A stretch of 64,000 bases of DNA from assembly GCF_905397435.1 (NCBI RefSeq), contig NZ_CAJPVI010000013.1:98370-162369 (forward strand), read 5' to 3'. Origin of the DNA: Cupriavidus numazuensis (GTDB taxonomy: Bacteria; Pseudomonadota; Gammaproteobacteria; Burkholderiales; Burkholderiaceae). The position numbers and the translations under genes are program-made. Each line of letters begins with the position of its first letter. The first letter of the stretch is position 1. Below are positions 8,129 through 16,417 of the stretch, piece by piece. The notes beneath the pieces were generated by a model. That model had not been told where the DNA came from. It saw nothing but the letters and a program-made list of their open reading frames with translations, and did no database searches.

Positions 8129-9556
8129 ATGACCGCCGGACCTTTCAGAATCGAACATGACCTTCTGGGGGACCGTGAAGTCCCTGTCGATGCCTACTAC
8201 GGCGTCCATACGTTGCGCGCCGTCGAGAATTTCCCGATCACGGGCACGCCAATTTCCATCTACCCGGAACTGATCAAGGCGCTGGCCGCGATCAAGCAGG
8301 CTGCGGCGCAAGCCAACCATGAGCTGGAGCTGCTCGACCAGGCGCGCTGCGACGCGATCGTCGCTGCCTGTCAGGAACTGATGGCCGGAAAGCTGCACGA
8401 TCAGTTCGTGGTCGACGTCATTCAAGGCGGCGCCGGCACCTCGACCAACATGAACGCCAATGAGGTGATCGCCAACCGCGCGCTCGAGCTGCTCGGGCAT
8501 CGGAAGGGCGAGTACCAGCACCTGCATCCGAACGAACACGTCAATATCGGCCAGAGCACCAACGATGTCTATCCGACCGCGCTGAAGGTAGCGACATGGT
8601 TCGGCATCCGCGGCCTCGTGGAGGCCATGGCGGTACTGCGCGAAGCGTTCGAGGCCAAGGCCGACGAGTTCGCCCACATCATCAAGATGGGCCGCACGCA
8701 ATTGCAGGATGCGGTGCCCATGACGCTTGGCCAGGAATTCAGCACGTATGCCGTGATGCTTGGCGAAGACGAGGCGCGCCTGCGTGAAGCCGCGATGCTG
8801 ATCTGCGAGATCAACCTCGGCGCCACCGCCATTGGTACCGGCATCACGGCGCATCCCTCCTATGCGCCGGTGGTGCTGCGGCGGCTGCGCGACATCACCG
8901 GTATTCCGTTGGAGACGGCGCCAAACCTGATTGAAGCCACGCAGGATTGCGGCGCCTTCGTGCAGCTGTCCGGCGTGCTGAAACGCGTTGCGGTGAAGCT
9001 TTCAAAGACCTGCAACGACCTGCGGCTGTTGTCGAGCGGTCCGCGTGCCGGGCTGTGCGAAATCAATCTGCCGCCGATGCAGGCCGGCTCCAGCATCATG
9101 CCGGGCAAGGTGAATCCGGTGATCCCTGAAGTCGTGAACCAGATCGCCTTCGAGGTCATCGGCAACGATGTGACGGTCAGCTTCGCGGCCGAAGCCGGCC
9201 AACTGCAGCTCAATGCCTTCGAGCCGATCATTGCGCACAGCCTGTTCAAGAGCGTCAGCCATCTGCGCAACGGTTGCCTGACGCTCGCCGAGCGCTGCGT
9301 CAAGGGCATCACGGCAAATGAGGACCGCCTGCGCGCGACCGTCGAGAACTCGATCGGCATCGTGACGGCGCTCAATCCCTACATTGGCTATGCGAACGCA
9401 ACTGCCGTCGCGCAGGAAGCGCATGCCACTGGTGGCAGCGTCTATGAGATCGTCTTGCGCAAGGGGCTGCTGTCGAAAGAGGAGCTTGACCATATCCTGC
9501 GGCCCGAGACGCTGACCCAGCCGGTGCCGCTGGATCTGCACGGGAAGTCGCACTAA
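8129..9556 (+). CDS. aspA: Aspartate ammonia-lyase (aspartase)
   Basis: A 475-residue enzyme of the fumarase/aspartase superfamily that deaminates L-aspartate to fumarate and ammonia. The order of motifs is typical: RIEHDLLGDREVPVDAYYGVHTLRA at the N-terminus, GTSTNMNANEVIANRA, the histidine-containing STNDVYPT segment, GRTQLQDAVPMTLGQEF, and the catalytic SS-loop signature GSSIMPGKVNPV near residue 320. Length equals the family norm. Single-gene unit: an inverted repeat lies upstream and a strong hairpin follows the stop. An exported member of the same superfamily is encoded at 21381-22910. Confidence 0.93.
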   Translation: MTAGPFRIEHDLLGDREVPVDAYYGVHTLRAVENFPITGTPISIYPELIKALAAIKQAAAQANHELELLDQARCDAIVAACQELMAGKLHDQFVVDVIQGGAGTSTNMNANEVIANRALELLGHRKGEYQHLHPNEHVNIGQSTNDVYPTALKVATWFGIRGLVEAMAVLREAFEAKADEFAHIIKMGRTQLQDAVPMTLGQEFSTYAVMLGEDEARLREAAMLICEINLGATAIGTGITAHPSYAPVVLRRLRDITGIPLETAPNLIEATQDCGAFVQLSGVLKRVAVKLSKTCNDLRLLSSGPRAGLCEINLPPMQAGSSIMPGKVNPVIPEVVNQIAFEVIGNDVTVSFAAEAGQLQLNAFEPIIAHSLFKSVSHLRNGCLTLAERCVKGITANEDRLRATVENSIGIVTALNPYIGYANATAVAQEAHATGGSVYEIVLRKGLLSKEELDHILRPETLTQPVPLDLHGKSH

Positions 9557-9582
9557 AAGACCGGCCCAGGCCGTCATCCCGG

Positions 9583-9606
9583 GCCCCGCTGCTTATAGAG
9601 CGGGGC
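9583..9606. terminator. Bidirectional hairpin between aspA and a cytochrome gene
   Basis: GCCCCGCT (9583-9590) and AGCGGGGC (9599-9606) form an 8-base GC stem with an 8-base loop, placed between two converging genes. No long T-run on either side. Confidence 0.5.
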
Positions 9607-9623
9607 GAACCGCTCGCGGCGCG

Positions 9624-9956
9624 TCAGCCCGCACCCAGCACCCAATTGGCCAGTTGCTGCGCCTCCGCCTCCTTCAAGTTCGAATGGGGCGGCATGGGGA
9701 TGCGGCCCCAGCTTCCCTTGCCCCCTTCCCGGATCTTGCGAGCCAGCTTCGCCGGGGCCTCGCTATCTCCCTTGTACTTCGCTGCGACCTCGGCGAAGCC
9801 CGGGCCCACCAGTTTGTTCTGCATGCTGTGGCACGAAAAGCAGCCGCTTTTCTCGGCGAGCGCCTGCATGTCGGGTGTTGCTCCGGCGGGCGTGGCCACC
9901 GCGCAGAGTACGGCGATTGCGGACTGAAGGGCTGCGGTCGAGAGCGTTTTGAACAC
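9624..9956 (-). CDS. Small class I c-type cytochrome
   Basis: A 110-residue protein starting with GTG, with AAGGAG eight bases upstream. A Sec signal peptide (AALQSAIAVLCAVATPAGA) is followed by one haem-binding motif CFSCH and, near the C-terminus, the axial methionine region GRIPMPPHSN. This is the c-551/c8-like fold. It is divergent from the PQQ dehydrogenase gene and has its own near-consensus sigma-54 promoter (10027-10042), so it is probably a periplasmic electron acceptor made together with the dehydrogenase. Confidence 0.85.
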   Translation of the reverse strand: MFKTLSTAALQSAIAVLCAVATPAGATPDMQALAEKSGCFSCHSMQNKLVGPGFAEVAAKYKGDSEAPAKLARKIREGGKGSWGRIPMPPHSNLKEAEAQQLANWVLGAG

Positions 9957-10026
9957 GGGTGTCTCCTTGGTGGATGGAATCAGGTTCGCACTTCAGGTGC
10001 GGCATGTCAGATCAGCGGCCGGTAGC

Positions 10027-10042
10027 GCAAGTGCTGTGCCAA
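10027..10042 (-). promoter_or_regulatory. Sigma-54 promoter of the small cytochrome gene
   Basis: Read on the minus strand this is TTGGCACAGCACTTGC, essentially the sigma-54 consensus (TTGGCAC, then TTGC, with GG and GC ten bases apart). It lies about 70 bases upstream of the GTG start at 9956. Confidence 0.75.
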
Positions 10043-10261
10043 TCGGCGCATGGTGGAAGACGTCTTAGGACATAGGTGCAGCGCGGGCGCGTGATCCGGG
10101 CTAGCCATAGCGCTCTGCGGCAGTGCGGGATGATCAGGCCACGACGGTCCGCGTCGTTTCGTTGTTGCGTGGCGGATCGATGCGCACGTGTTGTTGTTGC
10201 GAATTTGAACAGGTGCGGCGCGGATCTGGCTGCCTTGGCGCATGCGCGCGTCTCGCGCGGA

Positions 10262-10278
10262 TTGGCATGGCGATTGCT
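10262..10278 (+). promoter_or_regulatory. Sigma-54 promoter of the PQQ dehydrogenase gene
   Basis: TTGGCATGGCGATTGCT has the -24 GG and -12 GC elements ten bases apart and matches the consensus except at one base of TTGGCAC. The expected start near 10289 gives a leader of about 90 bases to the ATG at 10378. The 421-base gap 9957-10377 thus holds two divergent sigma-54 promoters; I see only a poor match (TAGGACAT, about 10062) to the activator site proposed at 18509-18535. Confidence 0.75.
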
Positions 10279-10377
10279 GGAATACGGTGCGGCCAACGCG
10301 CCGCGGTCTGGCGCCAACCTCATACCGCGGCGCTGCAATCGGTTCATTCCACCAACGACAAGGGAGACATTTCAACA

Positions 10378-12276
10378 ATGAAGCCACAGCATTCCGCGGT
10401 TCCCGCGCTCAAGGCGCTGGTTGCACTGACCACGGCCGGTCTGGCGTTCGGCGCCATGGTCGGCGTCGCCGAGGCCGCCGCCGGCGGCGTGACCTGGGAG
10501 GACATCCAGAACGACGACAAGACTCCGGCGGACGTGCTGACCTACGGCCTGGGCGTCAAGGCGCAGCGCTACAGCCCGCTCAAGCAGATCAACACCAAGA
10601 CCGTGAGCGGGCTGGTGCCGGCCTGGTCCTTTTCCTTTGGCGGTGAAAAGCAGCGCGGCCAGGAAGGCCAGGCGCTGGTGCGCGATGGGGTGATCTACAT
10701 CACCGCTTCCTATTCGCGTTTCTATGCCATCGACGCGCGCACGGGCAAGCAATTGTGGGCGTACGAGCATCGCCTGCCCAACGATATCCGTCCTTGTTGC
10801 GACGTGGTCAATCGTGGGGCTGCGATCTATGGCGACAAGGTTTTCTTTGGCACGCTTGACGCGTCGATCGTTGCCCTGGATCGCAAGACCGGCAAGGTAG
10901 CGTGGAAGGAGAAGTTCGGCGATCACAAGGTGGGATACACCATGACGGGCGCGCCGACCATCGTCAAGGACAAGCGCTCCGGTCGCGTCTTGCTGATACA
11001 CGGTTCGTCGGGCGATGAGTTTGGCGTGGTCGGATGGCTCTTTGCGCGCGATCCCGACACCGGCAAGGAAGTCTGGGCACGCCCGATGGTGGAGGGACAT
11101 ATGGGCCGGCTGGACGGCAAAGACAGCACGGTCACCGGCGATCCCAAGGCGCCTTCGTGGCCGGCCGATCCCGAATCGCCGACCGGCAAGGTCGAGGCCT
11201 GGAACCATGGCGGCGGCGCACCGTGGCAAAGCGCCTCGTTCGACGCGGATACCAACACCATTGTGATCGGTGCGGGCAATCCGGCGCCGTGGAACACCTG
11301 GAAACGTACCGCAAAGGGTGACGACCCGCGCAATTGGGACAGCCTTTTTACCTCGGGCCAGGCCTATGTCGATGCGAGCACCGGAGAACTGAAGGGCTTC
11401 TACCAGCATACCCCCAACGATGCGTGGGACTTCTCGGGCAACAACTCAGTCATCCTGTTCGACTACAAGGACGTCAAGACCGGCAAGCTGATCAAAGCTT
11501 CCGCCCACGCAGACCGCAACGGCTTCTTCTTCGTCACCGACCGCGAGAAGCTGGCAACCGGTGCCGGCTATCCGAACAAGCCGACCGCGCTGATCGGTGC
11601 CTGGCCTTTCGTCGACGGTATCACCTGGGCCTCGGGCTATGACCTGAAGACCGGCAAGCCAATCGAGAAGAACAATCGCCCCCCGCTGCCGAAGGATGGC
11701 GAAGACAAGGGCCAGAGCATCTTTGTATCGCCGCCTTTCCTTGGCGGCACCAACTGGCACCCGATGTCCTACAGCCCGGATACCGGCTTGTTCTACATCC
11801 CGGCCAACCACTGGGCGATGGACTACTGGACCGAGCACCTGACCTACAAGCCGGGCTCGGCCTATCTCGGGCAGGGTTTCCGTATCAAGCGCCTGTTCGA
11901 TGATCACGTAGGCATCCTGCGCGCGATCGATCCCAAGACTGGCAAGATCGCATGGGAACACAAGGAGAAGTTCCCGCTGTGGGCCGGCACGATGACCACC
12001 GCGGGCGGCCTGGTCTTTACGGGCACTTCGGACGGCTATATGAAGGCCTTTGACACCAAGACCGGAAAGGAACTGTGGAGCTTCCAGACGGGCTCGGGCG
12101 TGGTCTCGGTGCCGATCACCTGGGAGATGGATGGCGAGCAGTATATCGGCGTGCAGTCGGGCTACGGCGGCGCGGTACCGCTGTGGGGCGGTGACATGGC
12201 CGAGCTGACCAAGCAGGTGACGCAGGGCGGCTCGATGTGGGTGTTCAAGCTGCCGAAGACGGTCGCACGCCTGTAA
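10378..12276 (+). CDS. exaA: PQQ-dependent alcohol dehydrogenase, Ca-type quinoprotein
   Basis: A 632-residue periplasmic enzyme that oxidises alcohols to aldehydes with PQQ. Signal peptide (residues about 1-34, ending GVAEAAAG), eight-bladed propeller with W-motifs (such as DARTGKQLWAYE and DRKTGKVAWKEK), the vicinal disulphide Cys140-Cys141 in RPCCDVV, and the catalytic Asp351 in NDAWDFSGNN. The residue two after that Asp is Ser353; lanthanide-dependent XoxF/PedH enzymes have Asp there, so this should be the calcium form (ExaA/PedE-like). There is no C-terminal haem domain, so electrons go to separate cytochromes. The ATG at 10378 has AAGGGAG upstream; the open frame extends further but without signal peptide logic. 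Symbol given by family. Confidence 0.92.
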   Translation: MKPQHSAVPALKALVALTTAGLAFGAMVGVAEAAAGGVTWEDIQNDDKTPADVLTYGLGVKAQRYSPLKQINTKTVSGLVPAWSFSFGGEKQRGQEGQALVRDGVIYITASYSRFYAIDARTGKQLWAYEHRLPNDIRPCCDVVNRGAAIYGDKVFFGTLDASIVALDRKTGKVAWKEKFGDHKVGYTMTGAPTIVKDKRSGRVLLIHGSSGDEFGVVGWLFARDPDTGKEVWARPMVEGHMGRLDGKDSTVTGDPKAPSWPADPESPTGKVEAWNHGGGAPWQSASFDADTNTIVIGAGNPAPWNTWKRTAKGDDPRNWDSLFTSGQAYVDASTGELKGFYQHTPNDAWDFSGNNSVILFDYKDVKTGKLIKASAHADRNGFFFVTDREKLATGAGYPNKPTALIGAWPFVDGITWASGYDLKTGKPIEKNNRPPLPKDGEDKGQSIFVSPPFLGGTNWHPMSYSPDTGLFYIPANHWAMDYWTEHLTYKPGSAYLGQGFRIKRLFDDHVGILRAIDPKTGKIAWEHKEKFPLWAGTMTTAGGLVFTGTSDGYMKAFDTKTGKELWSFQTGSGVVSVPITWEMDGEQYIGVQSGYGGAVPLWGGDMAELTKQVTQGGSMWVFKLPKTVARL

Positions 12277-12285
12277 GGGGGCGAG

Positions 12286-12315
12286 ACGGGGCGGCCGCTT
12301 CGGCAGCCCCGTTTG
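12286..12315 (+). terminator. Terminator after the PQQ dehydrogenase
   Basis: ACGGGGC (12286-12292) pairs with GCCCCGT (12306-12312), and an inner GCCG/CGGC pair stacks on it; TTTG follows. Likely partial terminator or processing site, since the next three genes appear to continue the unit. Confidence 0.6.
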
Positions 12316-12358
12316 TCATGGGACATTTTTGATTTCTCATCCTCCCGGGGAGCCTTTC

Positions 12359-12949
12359 ATGCGATTCCCATCGTCCCACGCGATGCTCGCGATAACGGCG
12401 GCCGCCTGGCTCGCTGCGCCGCTCGCGCGGGCGCAGCCACAAGAGATCACACCGCTTGTCGTCAACGGCTGCGGGATCTGGCCACACGCGCGTTGCCGGG
12501 GCGCCGACCTGCGGCACGCCGATCTTTCCGGCAAGAATCTGGCTGGCGCAGACCTGCGCGGTGCCAGGATGGCGCGCGCCGATCTGCGCGCTGCCAACCT
12601 GGCCGGCGCCATCCTCGACGGCGCTGACTTGACAGGCGCACGCATGAACAAGGTCAACGCGCCGGCAGCGTCGTTCCGCCATGCCAGGCTGGTAGGCGCC
12701 GACCTTGAATTCGGCCGCATCATGCGAGCGGACTTCAGCGGTGCGGACCTGACGGCCGCCAATCTGGAAGCGGCCCGCGCACAGTTTGCCTGGTTCGTCG
12801 GCGCGCGCCTGGTGGATGCCAATTTGCAGGAGGCCAAGTTCGTCACCGTGAACTTCAGGGACGCCACGCTGGAGGGCGCCTTGATTCGCTACACCATCTT
12901 CCCGGACAGCTTCTTCGAAGGCTGCCGTGGTTGCCCGACCGATTGGTGA
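12359..12949 (+). CDS. Secreted pentapeptide-repeat protein
   Basis: A 196-residue protein with a Sec signal peptide (AITAAAWLAAPLARA) followed by tandem pentapeptides of the A(D/N)Lxx type, for example GADLRHADLSGKNLAGADL and RADFSGADLTAANL. These fold into a right-handed quadrilateral beta-helix. Four cysteines (NGCGIWPHARC near the N-terminus, EGCRGCP at the C-terminus) could make disulphides that cap the helix. It sits between the PQQ dehydrogenase and its cytochrome, so a role as periplasmic scaffold or assembly factor for the oxidation complex is possible; nothing in the sequence proves it. Confidence 0.85.
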   Translation: MRFPSSHAMLAITAAAWLAAPLARAQPQEITPLVVNGCGIWPHARCRGADLRHADLSGKNLAGADLRGARMARADLRAANLAGAILDGADLTGARMNKVNAPAASFRHARLVGADLEFGRIMRADFSGADLTAANLEAARAQFAWFVGARLVDANLQEAKFVTVNFRDATLEGALIRYTIFPDSFFEGCRGCPTDW

Positions 12950-12955
12950 ACCCCG

Positions 12956-13477
12956 ATGACATCGACAACACGGATTGCTCCGTTGCGGAGGTACAAGGCC
13001 ATGCCGTTCGCGGACATTGCACTCTGGCTGGCGCTAGCCACGTTGGCGCTCTTCCTGTTCGTGCTGACAACCGGGCGCGCCTTCGCCGAGGTCGCGCATG
13101 CTCCCGCGGTAGATACGTCGGGCTTGCAGGCGCTCGGTCCCGAATGGCTTGCTGAAAATCCCTACCGAGGCAATGCGCGCGCCGTAGAAGTCGGTCGCAC
13201 GGTGTTCAACCAGTCCTGTGCGCAGTGCCATGGCCCGGATGCCACCGGTGGAGGAAGCGCGCCTGATTTGCGCAGGCTCGACGGCTATTGCCGGGCAATC
13301 GGCGATCGCAAACTGCGCCACGATTGCATGCTCGACAACGATGCCTTCTTCAAGGAATCGGTGTTGCACGGCAAGGTCCGGGTCGGCGTCGTGCATATGC
13401 CGCCGTGGGAAGGATTGCTGCCGCAGGAGGTGGTGTGGGCGGTGCAGGTCTTCATCGAATCGCAGCGCGGAAAATGA
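12956..13477 (+). CDS. pedF: Cytochrome c-550, PedF-like
   Basis: A 173-residue protein with an N-terminal membrane/signal segment (IALWLALATLALFLFVLTT) and one haem motif, CAQCH. Segments PEWLAENPYRGN, GGSAPDLRRLDGYC and VVHMPPWEGLLPQEVVWAV match the PedF/cytochrome c-550 family that takes electrons from PQQ ethanol dehydrogenases. A second copy lies at 20858-21337. It starts six bases after the pentapeptide gene, so the two are co-translated; cytochrome b561 follows. An internal ATG at about 13001 would give a more compact signal peptide. Confidence 0.88.
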   Translation: MTSTTRIAPLRRYKAMPFADIALWLALATLALFLFVLTTGRAFAEVAHAPAVDTSGLQALGPEWLAENPYRGNARAVEVGRTVFNQSCAQCHGPDATGGGSAPDLRRLDGYCRAIGDRKLRHDCMLDNDAFFKESVLHGKVRVGVVHMPPWEGLLPQEVVWAVQVFIESQRGK

Positions 13478-13510
13478 GCGCCATCCGGACAACAATGACA
13501 GGAGGATTCG

Positions 13511-14053
13511 ATGCAACTCGCACGGAAGTATGCGTTGGTCCAGATTGTTCTGCATTGGGCAGGCGCACTGCTGATGTTCTCTTTGCTTTCGCTCGGCTAC
13601 ATCATGACCAGCCTGCCGCGCGGTGCCGCTGGAAAGGCAGAACTGGTGAACTTGCACAAATCGCTGGGGCTGACGGCAGCGCTCCTGATCGCGTGGCGAG
13701 TGGTTGAGCGGGTCCGTCGGGCTGTGCCAGCGTACGACGAGAGCCTGCACGGGTGGGAAGCGGCGCTGGCGGGCGTCACGCATCGGCTGCTCTATGTGTG
13801 CATGCTGGTCATGCCGATCTCGGGATACCTGGGTTCGTCATTCAACAAATACGGTACTCGCTTCTGGGGGCTGCCACTGCCGCGCTGGGGTTGGGTCGAC
13901 GAGTCGATTCGCGACATCTTCTACACGATTCACGGCACGACGTCGTTCCTGTTGCTTGGACTCGTCTTGTTGCATGTGGCGGCGGTCGCAAAGCATCAGT
14001 GGCTCGATCGGCAACGTTGCATGCAGAGGATGTTGCCAGGGGGGAATGAATGA
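13511..14053 (+). CDS. Cytochrome b561 family membrane protein
   Basis: A 180-residue integral membrane protein with four predicted helices and His residues in positions typical of di-haem cytochrome b561: LHWAGALL in helix 1, NLHKSLG in helix 2, YTIHGTTSF and LLHVAAVAKH in the last two. AGGAGG precedes the ATG. It closes the dehydrogenase/pentapeptide/cytochrome c unit and could pass electrons between periplasmic cytochrome c and the quinone pool. Confidence 0.88.
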   Translation: MQLARKYALVQIVLHWAGALLMFSLLSLGYIMTSLPRGAAGKAELVNLHKSLGLTAALLIAWRVVERVRRAVPAYDESLHGWEAALAGVTHRLLYVCMLVMPISGYLGSSFNKYGTRFWGLPLPRWGWVDESIRDIFYTIHGTTSFLLLGLVLLHVAAVAKHQWLDRQRCMQRMLPGGNE

Positions 14054-14086
14054 TGGATGGCGAAAGCCATCTGAGTCGGGGGGGTG

Positions 14087-15015
14087 TTTCGCTGGCGTAG
14101 CCGGCGGGGCTTCTCGTTGGGGGTGGGTTATCGCTCTTCGCTGGCGCCGCTGTTTCGCCGGCGTAGCCGGCGAGTCACTTTTGTCCGAGCGACAAAAGTA
14201 ACCAAAAGCGCGTTTTGGTTGCCCCAAAGGGGCGAATTTTTATCGTAGTGTGCCAAGGGTGTTGTACGGGTATGGGCTTCAGAGTCCGTCACGCTGCCTG
14301 CCGCGTGGGGCACGACCGTGGTCAGAATTACAACGCTGATTGAACGAGCCCTGCAAACGTCTGTGGCCCCTACTGCGAGCGATATCATGTGATCGCCTTC
14401 GGCTGCGCTACGCGCAGAGCTCAAGTCTGAGCACACAGGCCCAAGGCGAACCACGCCTCGGTGACCATGCCCGCGCATGGCATGCCGAAGTCGAGAAAGG
14501 ACCTTGGACGAACCTAGGCGCCAGCGACGTTGATGAGATCGCACCCAGACGACGACGTGCGCGCAGCGCAGCCGAAGGCGTCCCACCCCTGACCGTGTTG
14601 AAACGCTGTACCCGAGTCCGTCTTGGGGATCGTCCAAAAGCCGTGCCGCGCGAGGCACAGGTTCTGACTCACATGGCGTAGCAGGGTCGAACGGCTGACC
14701 ACCATCGCTGGCGTCCAAAGCCGTTTGAACCCCTGCCGCCGTGGAATTGATGGCCAGCGGCAACGACGCGCTTTTCTGCCTACTCTTTTGTCGCTCGGAC
14801 AAAAGAGTAGGTCGCCGGCTACGCCGGCGAAACAGCGGCACCAGCCAAGAACGACACCCCGTTCCCAACCCCAAAACCCCCGCCGGCCAAGCCGGCGAAA
14901 CCGCGGCGCCAGCCAAGAACGACACCCCAATCCCAACCCCAAAACCCCCGCCGGCTACGCCGGCAAAACCGCGGCGCCAGCCAAGAACGACACCCCAACC
15001 CCAACCACAAAACCC
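14087..15015. repeat. Inverted-repeat-bounded non-coding block
   Basis: No credible gene lies between the b561 stop (14053) and the pqqE stop (15022). The left edge (about 14087-14230) and right edge (about 14778-15015) are inverted copies of one module. Each has GC-rich GCCGGC..GCCGGC palindromes and a hairpin: ACTTTTGTC/GACAAAAGT at 14177-14199, and a 13-base stem CTACTCTTTTGTC/GACAAAAGAGTAG at 14780-14810 with the complementary loop. The roughly 550-base interior has no long meaningful frame. It looks like a repeat-bounded cassette or a REP/MITE-type insertion between two converging operons; it may also end transcription from both sides. Confidence 0.65.
14814..15014. repeat. Tandem 68-base repeat, about three copies
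   Basis: The palindrome GCCGGC starts at 14814, 14882 and 14950, exactly 68 bases apart, each followed by a near-identical unit containing GCGGCGCCAGCCAAGAACGA and a C/A-rich tail. The copies differ by a few bases in the palindrome loop (TAC or CAA). An inverted pair of related units with 66-base spacing lies at 14091-14175. Confidence 0.75.
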
Positions 15016-15021
15016 ACCCCC

Positions 15022-16173
15022 TCATCCCCCCCCACTACTCAGCCACAGTGAATTGCCATCACTGCGAAACACCATCGGCTGCGACGCCGCCAGCCTGCCT
15101 TGCAGCACGATCTCCCTGACCTTGCCATGCTCGCCGGAACGCTCGCACACCGGATCCGTCGCGGCGGCGTCGCCGGTCAGCAGGAGAGCCTGGCAGCGGC
15201 AGCCGCCGTGGTCCTCCTCCCGGTGGTCACATGAGCGGCAGGGCTCCTGCATCCACGCGGTGCCACGAAAGCGGCGGAACGCCTCGCTGTCGCACCAGAT
15301 CTCACGCAGTCCTTGCGTCGTGACGTTCGGCAAAGCCAGGCCGGGCAGCATGCGCGCCGCGTGGCACGGCAGCGCAGTCCCGTCCGGCGCCACGCCCAGG
15401 AAGGTCGTGCCCCAGCCATTCATGCACTTCTTGGGCTTGCCTTCGAAGTAGTCGGGCACCACGAACAGGATCTGGCACTGCTTGCCGATGCGCGCGCGGT
15501 ATCGCCTGACGACGTCTTCGGCCTCAAGCAATTGCTCCTGCGTCGGCATCAGCGCCAGACGGTTGTGCCATGCCCATCCGTAATACTGCGTGTTGGCCAG
15601 CTCCAGGTACTCGGCGCCCATCTGCAACGCCATTTCGATGATGGTGCCGACATGGGGCAGGTTGTGCCGGTGCAGCACGCAATTCATCACCATCGGGTAG
15701 TCGTGCGCCTTGATGAGCTTCGCCACGCGCTGCTTGAGGTCGAAGGTGCGGGTGCTGGACAGGAAATCGTTGAGTTCCCGGGTGGAGTCCTGGAATGAGA
15801 GTTGAATATGGTCAAGGCCCGCCTCGCGCAGCGCAGCGAGCCGGGCATCGGTCAGGCCAACGCCGGAGGTAATGAGGTTCGTATAGAAACCAAGCCCGTG
15901 CGCATGCCGCACCAGCGCTTCCAGATCCTTGCGCAACAGCGGCTCGCCGCCGGACAGTCCGAGCTGTACCGCACCCAGCGCGCGGGCTTGCGTGAATACA
16001 TCGCACCATTGCGCGGTGTCGAGTTCAGCCGTGTGCCGGGCATAGTCCACCGGGTTGGAGCAGAACGCGCAGTGCAGCGGGCAGCGGTAGGTCAGCTCGG
16101 CCAGCAGCCACAGCGGCGGGCCTGGCTGTTCGGCGGCACGGGGCTCAGACCAGCCAGCCGCGTTCGGTCGCAT
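15022..16173 (-). CDS. pqqE: PqqA peptide cyclase (radical SAM)
   Basis: A 383-residue radical SAM/SPASM enzyme that joins the Glu and Tyr side chains of PqqA in the first step of PQQ synthesis. The 4Fe-4S motif CPLHCAFC is near residue 33, followed by GLSGGEPLLRKD. The C-terminal SPASM cysteines are visible in EPCRSCDHREEDHGGC. The ATG at 16173 is chosen because it gives the family N-terminus (WLLAELTYRCP); it overlaps the end of pqqD by 29 bases. Last gene of pqqABCDE. Confidence 0.93.
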   Translation of the reverse strand: MRPNAAGWSEPRAAEQPGPPLWLLAELTYRCPLHCAFCSNPVDYARHTAELDTAQWCDVFTQARALGAVQLGLSGGEPLLRKDLEALVRHAHGLGFYTNLITSGVGLTDARLAALREAGLDHIQLSFQDSTRELNDFLSSTRTFDLKQRVAKLIKAHDYPMVMNCVLHRHNLPHVGTIIEMALQMGAEYLELANTQYYGWAWHNRLALMPTQEQLLEAEDVVRRYRARIGKQCQILFVVPDYFEGKPKKCMNGWGTTFLGVAPDGTALPCHAARMLPGLALPNVTTQGLREIWCDSEAFRRFRGTAWMQEPCRSCDHREEDHGGCRCQALLLTGDAAATDPVCERSGEHGKVREIVLQGRLAASQPMVFRSDGNSLWLSSGGG

Positions 16174-16417
16174 GTTTGACAAAGGCGTGTACCTCAGGGG
16201 CGATGCCCTGCACGCCGAATGCGGCCTGCAGGTCGTCAATCACCATGTCCAGCGTATGGCTGCCATCGCAGCGCTGCAGGATGGCGGCAGCGCTGTCGTT
16301 AAGGGTCACCATGCCTTCGGGGTAGAGCAGCACCCAGCTCTGCTGGGCCTCTTCCCACTGCAGGCGGAAGGTCCGGTGCAGGACCGGACGGGCGAGGTCT
16401 GGCGGATCGGTCGTCAT
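16145..16417 (-). CDS. pqqD: PqqA-binding chaperone PqqD
   Basis: A 90-residue protein matching PqqD, the RiPP recognition element that holds the PqqA peptide and presents it to PqqE. Characteristic segments are [34 protein letters not shown] and the three-helix C-terminus. Its ATG overlaps the pqqC stop as ATGA and its end overlaps pqqE, so the proteins are translationally coupled. Confidence 0.92.
   Translation of the reverse strand: MTTDPPDLARPVLHRTFRLQWEEAQQSWVLLYPEGMVTLNDSAAAILQRCDGSHTLDMVIDDLQAAFGVQGIAPEVHAFVKHATERGWLV

Noticed and set aside
14128..14925. Frames in the repeat block between b561 and pqqE
   Set aside because: They read through inverted repeats and tandem units (Pro/Asn or Arg/Trp-rich), have no ribosome binding site and no domain.
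14814..15014. CRISPR array
   Set aside because: The 68-base units are near-identical along their whole length, with no distinct spacers, and no cas gene is present.
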